From Beroe ovata (lineage: Eukaryota; Ctenophora; Nuda; Beroida; Beroidae), in the NCBI GenBank assembly GCA_946803715.1, contig CAMPET010000101.1:206665-252616 (forward strand): a DNA stretch of 45,952 bases, read 5' to 3'. Below the pieces are notes generated by a model. That model had not been told where the DNA came from. It did no database searches and saw only the letters and a list, made by a program, of their open reading frames with translations. Position numbers and translations under genes: made by a program. Within the stretch, counting starts at the first letter, position 1. Each line of letters opens with the position of its first letter. Shown piece after piece: positions 33,101-43,979 of this stretch.

Positions 33101-34196
33101 TGAGGAGTTGAGGATTCTATATGAACACAAGAGTGAAACACTAAATGGTAACGCTCTTGTTGAGTGTATTCAAGAACATCTGCCAAAGAATCGGACCGTT
33201 AAAGAGATAAAAGATGCTCTTAAAAGGTTACAACTGCAGAAGGACGATGGAAATCCACTTTATTTTTGGACTGCCCTGGACTTGGAAGTTATTACCAAGT
33301 ATGAAGCTTTGTCATCAAAGAAGGAGATGGTTCAAAAAATCAGAGCTGATATCGGAGACATTGACGCTGGCTCAGTTATCCAGCAACTCATTCGAATGGA
33401 AAAGATGACCACTAAGGAAGGTGCAAGTCTATTGCTTGAACTGAATGACTCCGACTCAGAGGTCAGTGATGAAGAGGGAGAGGAAGAGGAATATGATTTC
33501 TTCGACTTTTCTAAGTATGTGAAAAGATTGAAAACCGAGCATTCGTCGGCACTGAAATGGATCACTGATGTTTGCCAGAAAGCAATGAACTGTCGGGAGG
33601 ATCTTTTGGACTATGATACTGTTTATATCGTTCCTAAAGATGAGAAACAGCACACAGCGCTGAGGGATGCTGATTTCAAGGCTATGTTGCATTGTCTTGG
33701 GGCAATGCCACCTTTGAGCTCGTATGAAACTTTCTGGAAAATAACCAGTGATGTCAGTGACAATATCTTGAACAGTGCCAATTCCATCCTGAGAGGTGAT
33801 GTGGATGAAATCAACTCTAGTGATAACGGGGATGAGAGTGTGTTGGATGTAAAAGGACTCAATCATAGAGAAGGAGAAGAAGAGGAAGCAGCCCATTATA
33901 GTTCCGATGATGATATGGACAAGTTCTTAGATTTCCTCAGACAAAAACCTCCAAAAAGTGCTACTGATGATCTTTCTGAGGGCGTTTTAGGTCATGTCAC
34001 GGGCGACGATGGGCCTGATGAGAAAAAACTCGTATCAGAATCCCAAGATGGAAATACAAGTGATAAGGAAAATGATTTTGAGGACTCTACTCCAAAACGG
34101 AAGAAGGTGGTGTTCAGTGATTCAGATTCTGAAGTTGAAACTCGACCTACATTGAAGAAGAAAAGAACTGCAGTTATAAGTGATTCTGATGAGTAA
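30138..34196 (+). CDS. TIMELESS: TIMELESS, replication fork protection protein
   Basis: Timeless binds TIPIN and sits with CLASPIN at the replication fork, coordinating helicase and polymerases, checkpoint signalling and cohesion. The 1,352-aa product (human 1,208) is encoded in one exon. The N-terminal TIMELESS domain shows ALGSYEGDNYVKGDECAICI, then DLLPILMNYF, MRLFVNLTMPAMLCF, LIIIRNILHVPSD and the hallmark HSRFGGTFIVKGQKSI at ~308. The middle has YYLWSCSFFMEFNRK, IIFYQQEYRELP and a Lys-rich run. The C-terminal half retains PFDASSDYSMEQQRVL, ALSLY-type AAQEVWP, NHAVVKMLYRVA, WSPQEEEELKSLFEKW and a PARP1-binding-like region, and ends in an acidic, SDSDSE-type tail. The ATG follows a TTCAG that may be a 5' UTR acceptor; the frame upstream opens only at a GTG. 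The timeout/TIM-1 type rather than insect circadian timeless is indicated. Confidence 0.96.
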   Translation: MDQMDEMEEEKYAEDCESETEEVIEEPHNTSSNTDFIDPDIVATIAALGSYEGDNYVKGDECAICIVDMIKFLRIEDRKTCDIRRQIAVSKTMEKDLLPILMNYFEDSAILDSLMRLFVNLTMPAMLCFEKEEQSTKRDKFHEKLFLDVNNYLRWYKDLFVEFNVMKVFSNQLGHLLQLGKSNRTDEDDLMLERVLIIIRNILHVPSDSLQEQDLHSSISTHDKLVMSIDEYGVVDLLFYLCGNKEEEQHCLLSLEIINLIFKDFEADSLALQKGSEECYAVDRELQQLKEREEMERQSKRKKQNTRHSRFGGTFIVKGQKSITDRDLIYHKNIKKINNLSFDEEKNIQRHTGFNSIARDNSSKRKSTAKIRCALRDIASKFLDLCYNPLMQKTKSFLCRGQSTSDCDESYYLWSCSFFMEFNRKVGFKLQLVAETLSSDTFAYILQVIFRFHEDIKGYSAKMLDQQKNAGQRLHFAIKAYKEILQNLSLMVTSHDNKIKDISGIIQNIIFYQQEYRELPTLLLKQFKPQVFTRSYLIDLIECTHLYIRMLDAYTKQNTLIVQQTKKKPKKKSKVKKKKNLLSEREMLEMWDGDIEKDVLAILSAGNISTSKAQPFDASSDYSMEQQRVLCKHEIQDLLKSGSITEAVSLYKAAQEVWPSSPSFGMPDMAVIDELNVMKSIFLSREDIPEVMSVQNDNEVTISNEHEYNTEIHTVSEHKFQSTDYLMLYARPGIVKCYCYLLEFFETNSASTNHAVVKMLYRVAGKIAMVPLMFQISFFVTLKRILSAPKIDAYKDLQKFAAFIIRRFITSLKETPLVCIDAIFWKTTDDVMAIEHGYDTEKFKQNEKQKVEWSPQEEEELKSLFEKWVEKARSVDLCDMIVQDMTTSTDKHRMDVKKKIIELKLVGEENVDILKRRPKSKKEWLSDEHEALKHLYSEFMYERDPVALIQEKLDTKTRKMIIKELESFLGVKKVDLDVNRSIWSKDDDEELRILYEHKSETLNGNALVECIQEHLPKNRTVKEIKDALKRLQLQKDDGNPLYFWTALDLEVITKYEALSSKKEMVQKIRADIGDIDAGSVIQQLIRMEKMTTKEGASLLLELNDSDSEVSDEEGEEEEYDFFDFSKYVKRLKTEHSSALKWITDVCQKAMNCREDLLDYDTVYIVPKDEKQHTALRDADFKAMLHCLGAMPPLSSYETFWKITSDVSDNILNSANSILRGDVDEINSSDNGDESVLDVKGLNHREGEEEEAAHYSSDDDMDKFLDFLRQKPPKSATDDLSEGVLGHVTGDDGPDEKKLVSESQDGNTSDKENDFEDSTPKRKKVVFSDSDSEVETRPTLKKKRTAVISDSDE

Positions 34197-34529
34197 CTTT
34201 AACGTGTTGCATTTATTGTTGTTCTAATGCAGTGATGATGAAGTTGGCATGACATTGAAGTTTGCACCCACCTTTTTATGTTTTAACTCCAGTTGCTTTT
34301 GTTATTCAGATTTTGACAAGACTGGAAATTTCCATGAATTTTTCGACTTATTTGTTTATTTCATAATTGTTTTTCGACATTATTTAATCACTCTATGTTT
34401 TTCTATTGAAAGTATGATTAAGGGTATAGTAGTTACCTACTGAAATGCTTCTTTTGGTAGATTAGTCCTATTCATCACTAATACAACTGATAGATATTTT
34501 AACTGATAACCTTCTTACATCTATAGAAC
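34197..34529 (+). other. TIMELESS 3' flank and EIF3L promoter
   Basis: 333 bases between two plus-strand genes. No AATAAA was noticed. The EIF3L start ATG is at 34530. No other gene seen. Confidence 0.5.
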
Positions 34530-37500
34530 ATGGTTTGGCAGCGCAATGATGCCCCACCAACACAAAGTTTTTACCAAGGTCAGCTAAATGACACACTGGT
34601 CATTAGCATCAAATACAGTATTACTGCAGTTATAAATACTAATTCCTCAAACTGTATGCGTTGAACTTTCTCACTGATCAGCATACACGAACTCTCAATT
34701 TCAGAGTCGGGGTCTGCAGAAGTAGCGGAGCCCGTGGTGAACTTCCTCAAGTGGTTTTATCACTTCATAGAGAGGAATGAGATTTACCACGTGGAGAACA
34801 TGTATGAAGATGGTTTCTACAAAATATCCGGTAAGTTCCAGCTTCCTACTACTTTGTATGCTTTGTCTCTTTGTTGGAAGGTGGTAGCGCGGTGTGTACG
34901 TGTGTATGAGCTTGTCATGAGATATCATCAATCGAGTTTCAATGGGTCACTATTACTTTTAAAGCACCAGCCGTTTGGGACAACGTTCCCAGGGGAGCTG
35001 GCAATGTTCAGAAAAGTTGAGATTCTTAAGTTTGCACATTTTTCGATATTGATAGCGAGCAGACTCAAACTTGATTGTATCAAGAAGTGTTTTTAGATAA
35101 TGTTTGGTAATGACGTGCCGAATGCCCCCCAGAGTTTTACTACAAGGACAAGATGTGGCCCACACCTGACGAAGTGCAGGAAATCGTTAAGGAGAAAGAC
35201 AAGAGATCCATCTTCATGATCCTGTACAAGGAACTCTTCTACCGACACATATACGCCAGACTCAAGCCTACTCTCGAGAACAGGTTTCCTTAGGATATAA
35301 CGAGAATTTTCTCTGTTCTCACCTCTCGGAGTAGTACCTATCCTAGCGCGTTTGCAGATAAAAGTTAATTCTGATATCAGTATTAATCTTTTCAGTTTAT
35401 CTTGCAAACTACGTATTATCCAACATACTGTGTACCTGAAGTGTGTACCAGAGATTCGAGGGAAATTCGCATGAACATTTTCATATGATATTCGAGTAGT
35501 CGGAGTAGCGTATACTATAAGATTCAATCATTGATCAATCAATCCCATACCAGGTTTGACTCGTATAACAACTACTGCGAACTGTTCTCCTATCTGCTGA
35601 GTGCTGAAGAGCCTGTCACGATAGAGCTCCCAAACAAATGGCTCTGGGATATCATTGATGAGTTCGTCTACCAATTCCAAAGCTTTCAACAGTTCAAAAC
35701 TAAGGTAATACTGTTATGACATCTCATACTTCATAGTCATGATTCTGACTTTGATCATGATACAGACGTTTTCTGAATGTTGTGTAGCACCTAAATGTCG
35801 TATGAGTAATAGTGCAGTCCTTTTCGTCGATGCTAGCTTCTCTATCTGTAGATTTTCACTGTCATGCTACTATTGATATACGACACCTGGCACCTGCCAA
35901 TCCTCACTGTCCATGAGTCCATGACTGTCACACAACCATTCTGTCGTGAATGTATTACAGTACAGCCATCAGTGATCTGTGTAGCAACTATCTAAGCTAT
36001 AACTGTTACAGTAACTGTTCGAAGTAAGCGATATTGCTAAATTTCGCCTGCTCTGTTACCGGTCCAATTTTACCCTGGTGCTAGATCAGCCCCCCCCCTC
36101 CCCACTCACACTCTCTCAGGCAGGCAAGATAAACGACGAGGAGAAGAATATGCTGAGAGACGAGGACGAAGTGTGGAAAGTGACAGCTGTCCTAAATATC
36201 CTCATCCAGCTCACTGAGAAGTGTAACCTGAATGATCAGCTCATTGCGATGGAGCGGGGAGAAGCTCTTACTGAGGAAATTGCTGGGGAGTATGGCATGA
36301 AACCGATCTATACTATGACAGGTGGGTGTCGTTTCATCGGCTATAACAGACTGTTAATTGTTTCCCATGCTTACGTTAAATTAGGTCAGTTTGCCTTAAC
36401 AGGTATATAAAGCATCGTTGAGTAGGTCACAGAAATTAAATGCCATTTTCAAACACAAGAAAATGTTTTTCGGGGGACATCAGGTCCCAGATTCGGACTG
36501 TTTCTGTAGTCTGGTCTCACTGCATCACGAATAAATCTTTCGCCTTTTACTAAAGATTTCCGTGCTGTGGGACAACGTTACAGACATTTATATTTTTCTG
36601 TAGTCCTCCCAGAGGACACACACCATCAAATGTAGTAAAGAAAATGTGACGAGGAGAAACCTCTTCGTCTGGCAACGAATAAACACTTTTTCATATTCAT
36701 TCGATTGTACAAATCTGTCTCCGAGACAGACATAAGACCGGGAAAAATTTAACTCGAATGTTAGTTCAATATCTTATTATCACTACTGAATGGGCAATTT
36801 CGCGCTGCCTGTCACGTTCCTATTCTCATCGTAACCAGAGCAACAATTCTCAGGTTTCTTCAGTTTGGTCGGGCTGCTGCGTCTATACTGTCTGCTTGGT
36901 GACTACCACATGGCATTATCATGTATTGAGCATGTTCAATTCAAGGATAAGGATATGATGGCACTGGTGCCAGCGTGTCAGATAACTGCGAACTACTATG
37001 CAGGATTTGCTTATTTCATGATCCGCAAATACGCTAACACCATACAGCTGTGAGTAGAGCATACTTTTCTCATCTTGTGGGATCCAAATTGGCGGTCTGA
37101 AATTATCAAAACTACTCATTTCTAACGATCTTATGGATGTTTTAGCATAACAGGTGTTTGCCAATACACTCCTGGCAGACTCAGTACTGATTCATTTTGA
37201 GATGAAAATCATGAATTCCGTTAGGTACCAGCACATCCTTGGTTACATGCAGAGGACAAAACAGTTCTTCCAGAACCGTTCATTCCAAGTTGAAGACATC
37301 AACAAGAAGAACGATCAAATGCTGGCACTCCTCGCTATAGCCAGCACTTTCTGTCCCTTGCGACTAGATGAGAGTGTCAATATACAGGTTACAGAAACAC
37401 GTGGTATTACGTCATGGTTTGCATAAGATAGTCTAGTAACTGACTTAACTCGAATTTCCTCCCTCCTTAAGATAAAAGAGAAGCAGGGTGATAAAGTAGC

Positions 37501-38229
37501 GAGGATACAGCATGGCGACATCACCGTTTACGATGATTTATTCTTTAGTGGCTGTCCCAAGTTCCTCTCTCCAGTAGTATCTGAGAACCCAACATCTCCC
37601 TTCGGCAGCAGGTTAGCTGGTGTTCTACTCACCGTCCCAGTAGTAGTGAGCTCATTTCCTTACAATCACTTCTCACTCCCACAGTGGGCCGCGTGGCATG
37701 CAGCTCCAAGTATTCAAGGCCGAGGTGGAGCAACAACGCCTCATCCCAACACTGCGGAGTTTCCTCAAACTGTACACCTCCATCCCTATCTCCAAACTGG
37801 CCAAGTTTCTGGATATGCACGAGAATGAAGTGAGGTGCTGTCTCATGGCGTTCAAACACAAGAAGGAAATCGTGAGTGCTGCATGTTTTGGCGGTCTGGA
37901 ATTCGGGCAGTCGCACGCTGATTATGTGTTCACGTACGCGGCGGTGTCAAAGACTTGAGAAAATTTCTCACGCGAGTTTGTATTTGCGCTTGTGTAGAAA
38001 TTGATGCTGATTGCGACAACTTCCCCAGGCGAAAGGAGATGGAGGCGAACAAACCACGCTCGACATCGACTTCTACGTTGACAAGAACATGATACACATA
38101 TCCGACACGAAGATAGCCAGACACTATGGAGATTACTATGTACAACAGGTGATAAAACTGAGGGACTCAAACAAGCTGATAATGGGTGCTGCTGTCAACC
38201 CAGCGACATCAGGCCCGACCCCACCTTAG
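34530..38229 (+). CDS. EIF3L: EIF3L, translation initiation factor 3 subunit L
   Basis: eIF3L is a PCI-domain subunit of the eIF3 octamer that helps load mRNA on the 40S subunit. Ten exons join in phase: 34530-34578, 34705-34830, 35133-35283, 35554-35704, 36120-36321, 36854-37049, 37225-37387, 37472-37611, 37685-37871 and 38029-38229, giving 521 aa (human 564). Conserved blocks in order: [157 protein letters not shown], and [20 protein letters not shown]. The N-terminus is shorter and starts [16 protein letters not shown]. The peptide VFANTLL, close to the human version, sits unused in intron 6 (see findings). It is convergent with WASP. Confidence 0.96.
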
Positions 38230-38956
38230 ACCAGCTTTCTATCTTTCATCATTGATTTATGTTGGGATTCATTTGGTGAAACCTTGTTTTATTTTGACTT
38301 GATTCAAAGGAAACTGCGGATTTAACTTGGTCACAGAAGTTTATTTAAAGTCACGAAATCAGTACTTGATAATTAGTTGGTCTAACGATGAATCACCCGA
38401 AATTCCAATTTCCAACAGGTTAAATGAAGTGTTATAAAGAAATAACTTTTTGTAATCCAATCTTCTGAGAAAAGGGAAAATTTAGATTAATTTTATCATT
38501 GAGGAGCGTCACAAGTTCTTCCATTATTAGTGGATGTGGGCTCTCAAATCCAATGCATCTGGCAAGAGAGTGGTTTATAACCGGGAAGGTTCCCATATCT
38601 CAAAACTGAAAACTGATTTCTGGAAAACTACGGGATCTGCCTTGATTCTCGATGGCCAATCTTCTTCACATGACTCATCACATGGTGATTGACCAGCGAA
38701 AACTTTGATTTGGCCATTGAACAATGAGATACTATGCTGAGAGTGTGAAAATTTGGGACCCTTCCCCAGATATACCATTCTCATACCGTTCAATAATCAT
38801 ATTCATTTATGAAAAACTTCGATAGCTAAAATCTTCACTAGCACTAGGTTATATGTACAAAACTGTGTGACTGGCATGTATGTGCACAATGTACAGCCTG
38901 CAGACAACACAACACTACAAGTATCTCGCCAATAACAATAAAACTACCGTCTGAAA
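38230..38956. other. Convergent 3' region of EIF3L and WASP
   Basis: Holds possible overlapping polyadenylation signals: AATAAA on the plus strand at 38937-38942 and on the minus strand at 38345-38340. No gene recognised. Confidence 0.55.
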
Positions 38957-41900
38957 TCAGTCAGACCAAACATCATCATCACTCTCTTCATCACTGTCAT
39001 CCGAATTGTTTGCCAGAGCTTTATTCCTTGCGATGAGGGCCCTAGCGAGGGCGCCACCTATTCCCTCTAACTTGTCATCTGCCTCTGGAGCCTCCCGTGG
39101 TGTATTTGCCTGAAGAGGGAGCGAGTTAGGAAAGTTCCTTGCCAGTGACCGGTTACATTTCAGAATGGAAATATTCAAACATCACGTGTATGGAGAAACA
39201 CGAAGAAGTTATAGTCCAAACATGTATTAACGAATTGATGTATGGAAAACATAAAGAAGTAAATCCAAACATGTATTAACGATTTGAAGTATAGTTGTTA
39301 TGGTCAAGTACAATTCAATGCGTTTGTGGAAGCTTTGGATGATTGGACGAAGGGTTGGTCAGGTGACGACTATGGCGGATCAGAATGCTCACCCGGAATT
39401 TTATCTCTGAAAAATATAATTTGACCCTTCTGATCCACACGTGGATCACAGAGTTCATCTTAGGTGACCCTTCTGATTCACGTGGCGCTTTTCTGGGGTC
39501 AAGTCAAAATTCGGTGATCCTTCTGATCCACCTTAGGTGTATTCTGCTCATCATTGATAACTCATCAGATGGTTGGGAACAGTGTCATTACATAATTACG
39601 GCCGACCGCGCGGCCGTTAATTTGCATTAGCGCGCGATGCTTATCATCAAAATGTCATTTATTCCCGCGCGTTCCGTCACAATCTACTTCCTGTTTCATG
39701 CTGCACGGAACATATTATCATGTAAAATATGTACAAGAGTAGAAGAGATTCTATGAGCAGAATGATAATCAGTAAGAACGTGGAATCATGCTGATTGCTC
39801 ACACACGCTTACCCCACTTCCACTCCTTGAGTCGGATTTAGCCTGACAAGACAGCGTTGTAGTATTACACTAGTCACAAACAAGCACAGAAATGCTACAT
39901 CGAGACACACGCAGACACAGTCGCACAACTACCATACTCACTGATTTTAGTCCGCCAGCTGACGCTCCTCCGAAGTTCCTTATCGCCGCTAGGAGGTCGT
40001 CGCCACCCCCTCCACCGCCAGCTGGCGACTTGGCGTCAGAGCCTCCTTCATTCTGCGAGAGTAGGCTCATCAGATAGTGTCTACCTACCATAAACCAAGT
40101 GAGATGCGAATAAAGCAAAGATACTTCGTACATAAGATCTATGTGGATTATTAACATACCACACTTTTCAGCTTGGCTCCCATTCTAATCTCATCCAGTA
40201 GGTTCCCCCTTCCCGCCTGTGGCGGCGGCACGTTGGGCGCCACTTTGTTAACCAAGGCGCCGGCCGGGGGCGGCGCTGGGGCAGGAGGTGCCTTGGGCGC
40301 AACTGAGATATGGCATGTTTAACCAGTATTTGAATCATACTGTAAACATGTTATTTACAAGTCACTGTTGCCAACCTGGGGCAGGTGGTGGAACAGGTGC
40401 TGGCGGAGGGGGTGGGACCCCTGCTGCTGCTGCTGGTGGGGCCCTAGAGGGGGCTGCAGGTGGGACTCGGGCAACAGGTGGAGGCGGCGGGCCTCTAGAC
40501 TGTCGTGGTACAGGCGGTGGGGGTTGGGACTGGGGAATTGTTATGTATAGTCTCATAACAACGCACTAACACAGATACACAGACAGCCAGACAGGAAGAC
40601 ACGCAGTGTTTACCTGTCGAGTTGGTGTTCGGACAGGCGGTGGCGCACCCCGTGAGGGTTGTGGCGGGGGAGCGTGCACTTTGGTAGGGGGTGGTGGGGG
40701 AGCGGTGTGACTCACAGAGGAGGGTGGGGCAGGGGGTGGGCCACGGCCATGACTCTGAGCTGGGATCAAGTGTAATAAGTATCAATAGTAACACGTGTTA
40801 TCGTAGCAATCACAGGAGGCATGTTATTATTGTACCTCTCACAGTTGCGCGGCGCTGTTTCTCCCTGACCAGAGTGTCCATCCCTCCGTGATCATCGACA
40901 AACGCCTTGATAAACTCAGCAGTAGCTTCATCCTTCAGTGCTGTGGTCTTGATACCAGCCGAGTCGAGTAGATCAATCAATGCAGGGTGGATCTGTGATT
41001 CCTGTGGAGACAAGCGTGAGACACAGACACAGTAAATAGTTAACACACATACACACACATACATACACATACACACACAACCAGTACTTTGGTCATGAAT
41101 CCCATATCGAAGAGGTATTTGTATTTCTGGCACCACAGATAATTCTTGATCATCTTGCTGGTACATCGTCTCCTCACAGAGGGCAGCTTGGTGGCCGTAG
41201 TGGTCATGATTGGACGTGTATGAGCAACGGAACTAAACAACACAAGTCAACAAATATAGACGAACCACAGCATAGTATGCGAGAGTGTAAGATCATATTT
41301 GTTATAACTGACATGTTTCACATCACTATTAATGTATCGTGTCATACACATTGTGGATACAGTGTCAAATGTAACATGTACTTGAGGTTCATGAATTGTG
41401 GTAAAATACGGAAATGTGATTCGATGACGTCATACAAACTGTTCATTACGTCAAAGCAACTCACGTCAAACTGTTCCGTATCTTTATTCCATCCTAAATG
41501 CTTCCTGTGTTCGAAATTGGACGGTCCCGAAATATCCGCTTTCGTTATTTTCTTCTTCTTTCCTTTCTTCTTGTCTTTCTTCTTTTCCTTCTTCTCGAGT
41601 TCTGGTGAAGGAGCAGGGATGGAGACAAGGGATGGCGGAGGTACGGACGGTACGGCGGGAGGAGCTCGGTTCTCAGCGTCGATCCGCTCTGAAATTACAC
41701 AGCGTTTAATGAATATAACGCGTGATGTTGATATAACGCGTTGCTAGCATATCATGACGTGATGGTGAAATGATTTCACGTGATGGGGAAGATGACAATA
41801 TTTTCCCACACACGACGGCGGCTGGCGAGAAACCGAATTCTCAGAATTTCGCTTGCGAAACGCAACATAACCCGGAAGCGGTATCCCGGTAAACTTATAT

Positions 41901-43945
41901 TATAAAATTCAATCTCGCGATGATCATCGATCATTCGATACGTGGGGTTCATATTTAGTTCCGATGAAGTTCCGATAACCCTAAGACAATAGTTGCTTTT
42001 AAACCGCCGTAACACTTGCTTACGTCATCAAATTTGTGCGTCAAAGAGCCCCTTTGGACATAGCACTGTGATATTAATGATGATGGAATTTGCTAGCGCA
42101 AAGCTCCGAGACATATTCTCCCCCTAATTATAATTTGCTACCCTCATTTGACCGTATAAGTCCCTACACCAAGTGATAGTCCCCAGATTTTTCCCAAATA
42201 TGTTAAACTCTCGTGAAGATTGTCGCAAGCATTTAAGCGTTCATCCCGATTTGGATTTGAAATTATACGAAAACAAACGTGTAAAAATAGAACAAGTACT
42301 AAAAAGGGAATGCTGGACACGAATCTATAAATTCGGTTATCCTCACGTGAGTCGATGGGCTTTGACGGGTAGAGGTTAACTTGCAGCAAGCAGTCTCCTA
42401 TCGATTTCTTTCTTTTGCCCGCCCGCTCATTTCTCAGCGTTATCTCGGAAACCATATTCTCTATCTGTTCCAACTTGCTGCCCCCAGCTTGCTGTACACT
42501 CTGGTGGTCTCCAGGTAGAGGAGGTGGAGGTGGGGGGAGGTGAGAGGGATGAGAGAAGGGGGAAGTTGCTGGCGTAGAAGAGGGAGGCGGAGGGGGAATA
42601 TTCCCTGTCACTCGTAGAGGTCGAGGCGATCTTTCCTCTGGAAACGGTATTTCTATCCGTCTCGACATCTCGGATAGGAGTCTTGTCTGCTTGCCTCCAA
42701 CAGGGAGATGTCCCAGGTGATGTCCAGTCTGGAGGCCGGGTTCACTGGGGAAGTAGTCACAGACAAGTGGATCAGGAGTGAAGGGGAGAGAGGCGGTATC
42801 CGCCATGTTGGGGTCCTCGTGTGTCTCCGAGTCAAGAGACTTGCCCAGTGAGGATCTGTTGGAACTTGTGAAGTACTCCGCCAGTGACCGCGGCCGGGAC
42901 GCGTGTGATGACGTCATATCACTCAACTCACTCTCATTGCTCGTGTTGATGCTGCTCCCCCTGATGAGCGGTAGGAATGTATAGCCAGGGGCAATGACTG
43001 GCGTGCTGCCAACCCCCTGACCGTCACTCCGAGCTCTGTTCAGGTTGTCCGATAGGAACGATCCTGTGCTCCTGTTGCACACTTGGGTGTGCAATGTTCG
43101 GGAATCGGAGGGCGAGTATGCCGATACCGGTCGGCTCGGTGGCGTTACCCGTCTCCTTCTCAGTGGAACTTGTTCAGATCCGGTAACAGAATGCAGCTCG
43201 GATATGAGGGGGGCGGAGGCGTACGTGCTGCCAGGGGAGTGAGGGGAGAAGAGCGAGGAGAGCTGCTCGAAGGAGGAGTTTGGGGAGGAGAGACGCTGGG
43301 AGGAAGAACTGAGCTTGTCTCCTCGTAGTTCCACACTGCTCATCTGCTCTGGAGTACTGAGCTGCTCTGACGAGGAGTGGGCAGAGCGGTCATATGGTCT
43401 CCGCTCCAGGGAGAATACCTGGTGTAAACCACATTCCAGAGGGTCGTCTCTTTCCTCCAACTGTTCACACGACGAGGAGGGGTTTAGTTCAATGTGCGGC
43501 TTCACCCAGTCTGTCACATTGATCTCAATGAGTTGATCCTCGTCATCCAGTGTAGCAGCGTGAGGGGATATGGAGTTAACTGGAATGGGAACAACCTCGC
43601 TTTCCCCTTTCTTTCGCTTGCTCTTTAACTTCCGCTTCACAGACATGGTGAGGTATCTCACATTTTATCACCGAGTCAGCAACTTCTTGTTTCAGGGTGT
43701 TTCATCTCTTCATATTGTAAAGCATACAATCTCTCTAGAATATGATACGATTGTATATCAATACATGTCGTATCAGCAATTCGTATATCAATACAATATG
43801 ACGTATATAATCAATACAATAGTATCAATAAAATCCGTATCAACACTTTCAGATGAGAACAATCGACTGCATGAGAAAGAGACAAGATAGGGTATAAGCG
43901 AAGGACACAGCAAACGCACACGGTTGATGATCATGACATATAGGA

Positions 43946-43979
<34 letters not shown>

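Noticed and set aside
33456-33896. 146-codon minus-strand frame
   Set aside because: Antisense of the acidic TIMELESS C-terminal region.
37154-37224. Including the in-frame stretch from VFANTLL to the next exon in EIF3L
   Set aside because: It would require a phase-0 donor that does not exist at the end of exon 6 and would insert extra residues in a conserved helix; the 37225 start fits family length exactly.
41078-41217. Taking this segment as a constitutive WASP exon between CRIB and GBD
   Set aside because: The CRIB exon joins the GBD exon directly in phase and reproduces the family spacing (FD then the GBD helix), leaving no room for 40 extra residues; kept only as a possible alternative first exon.
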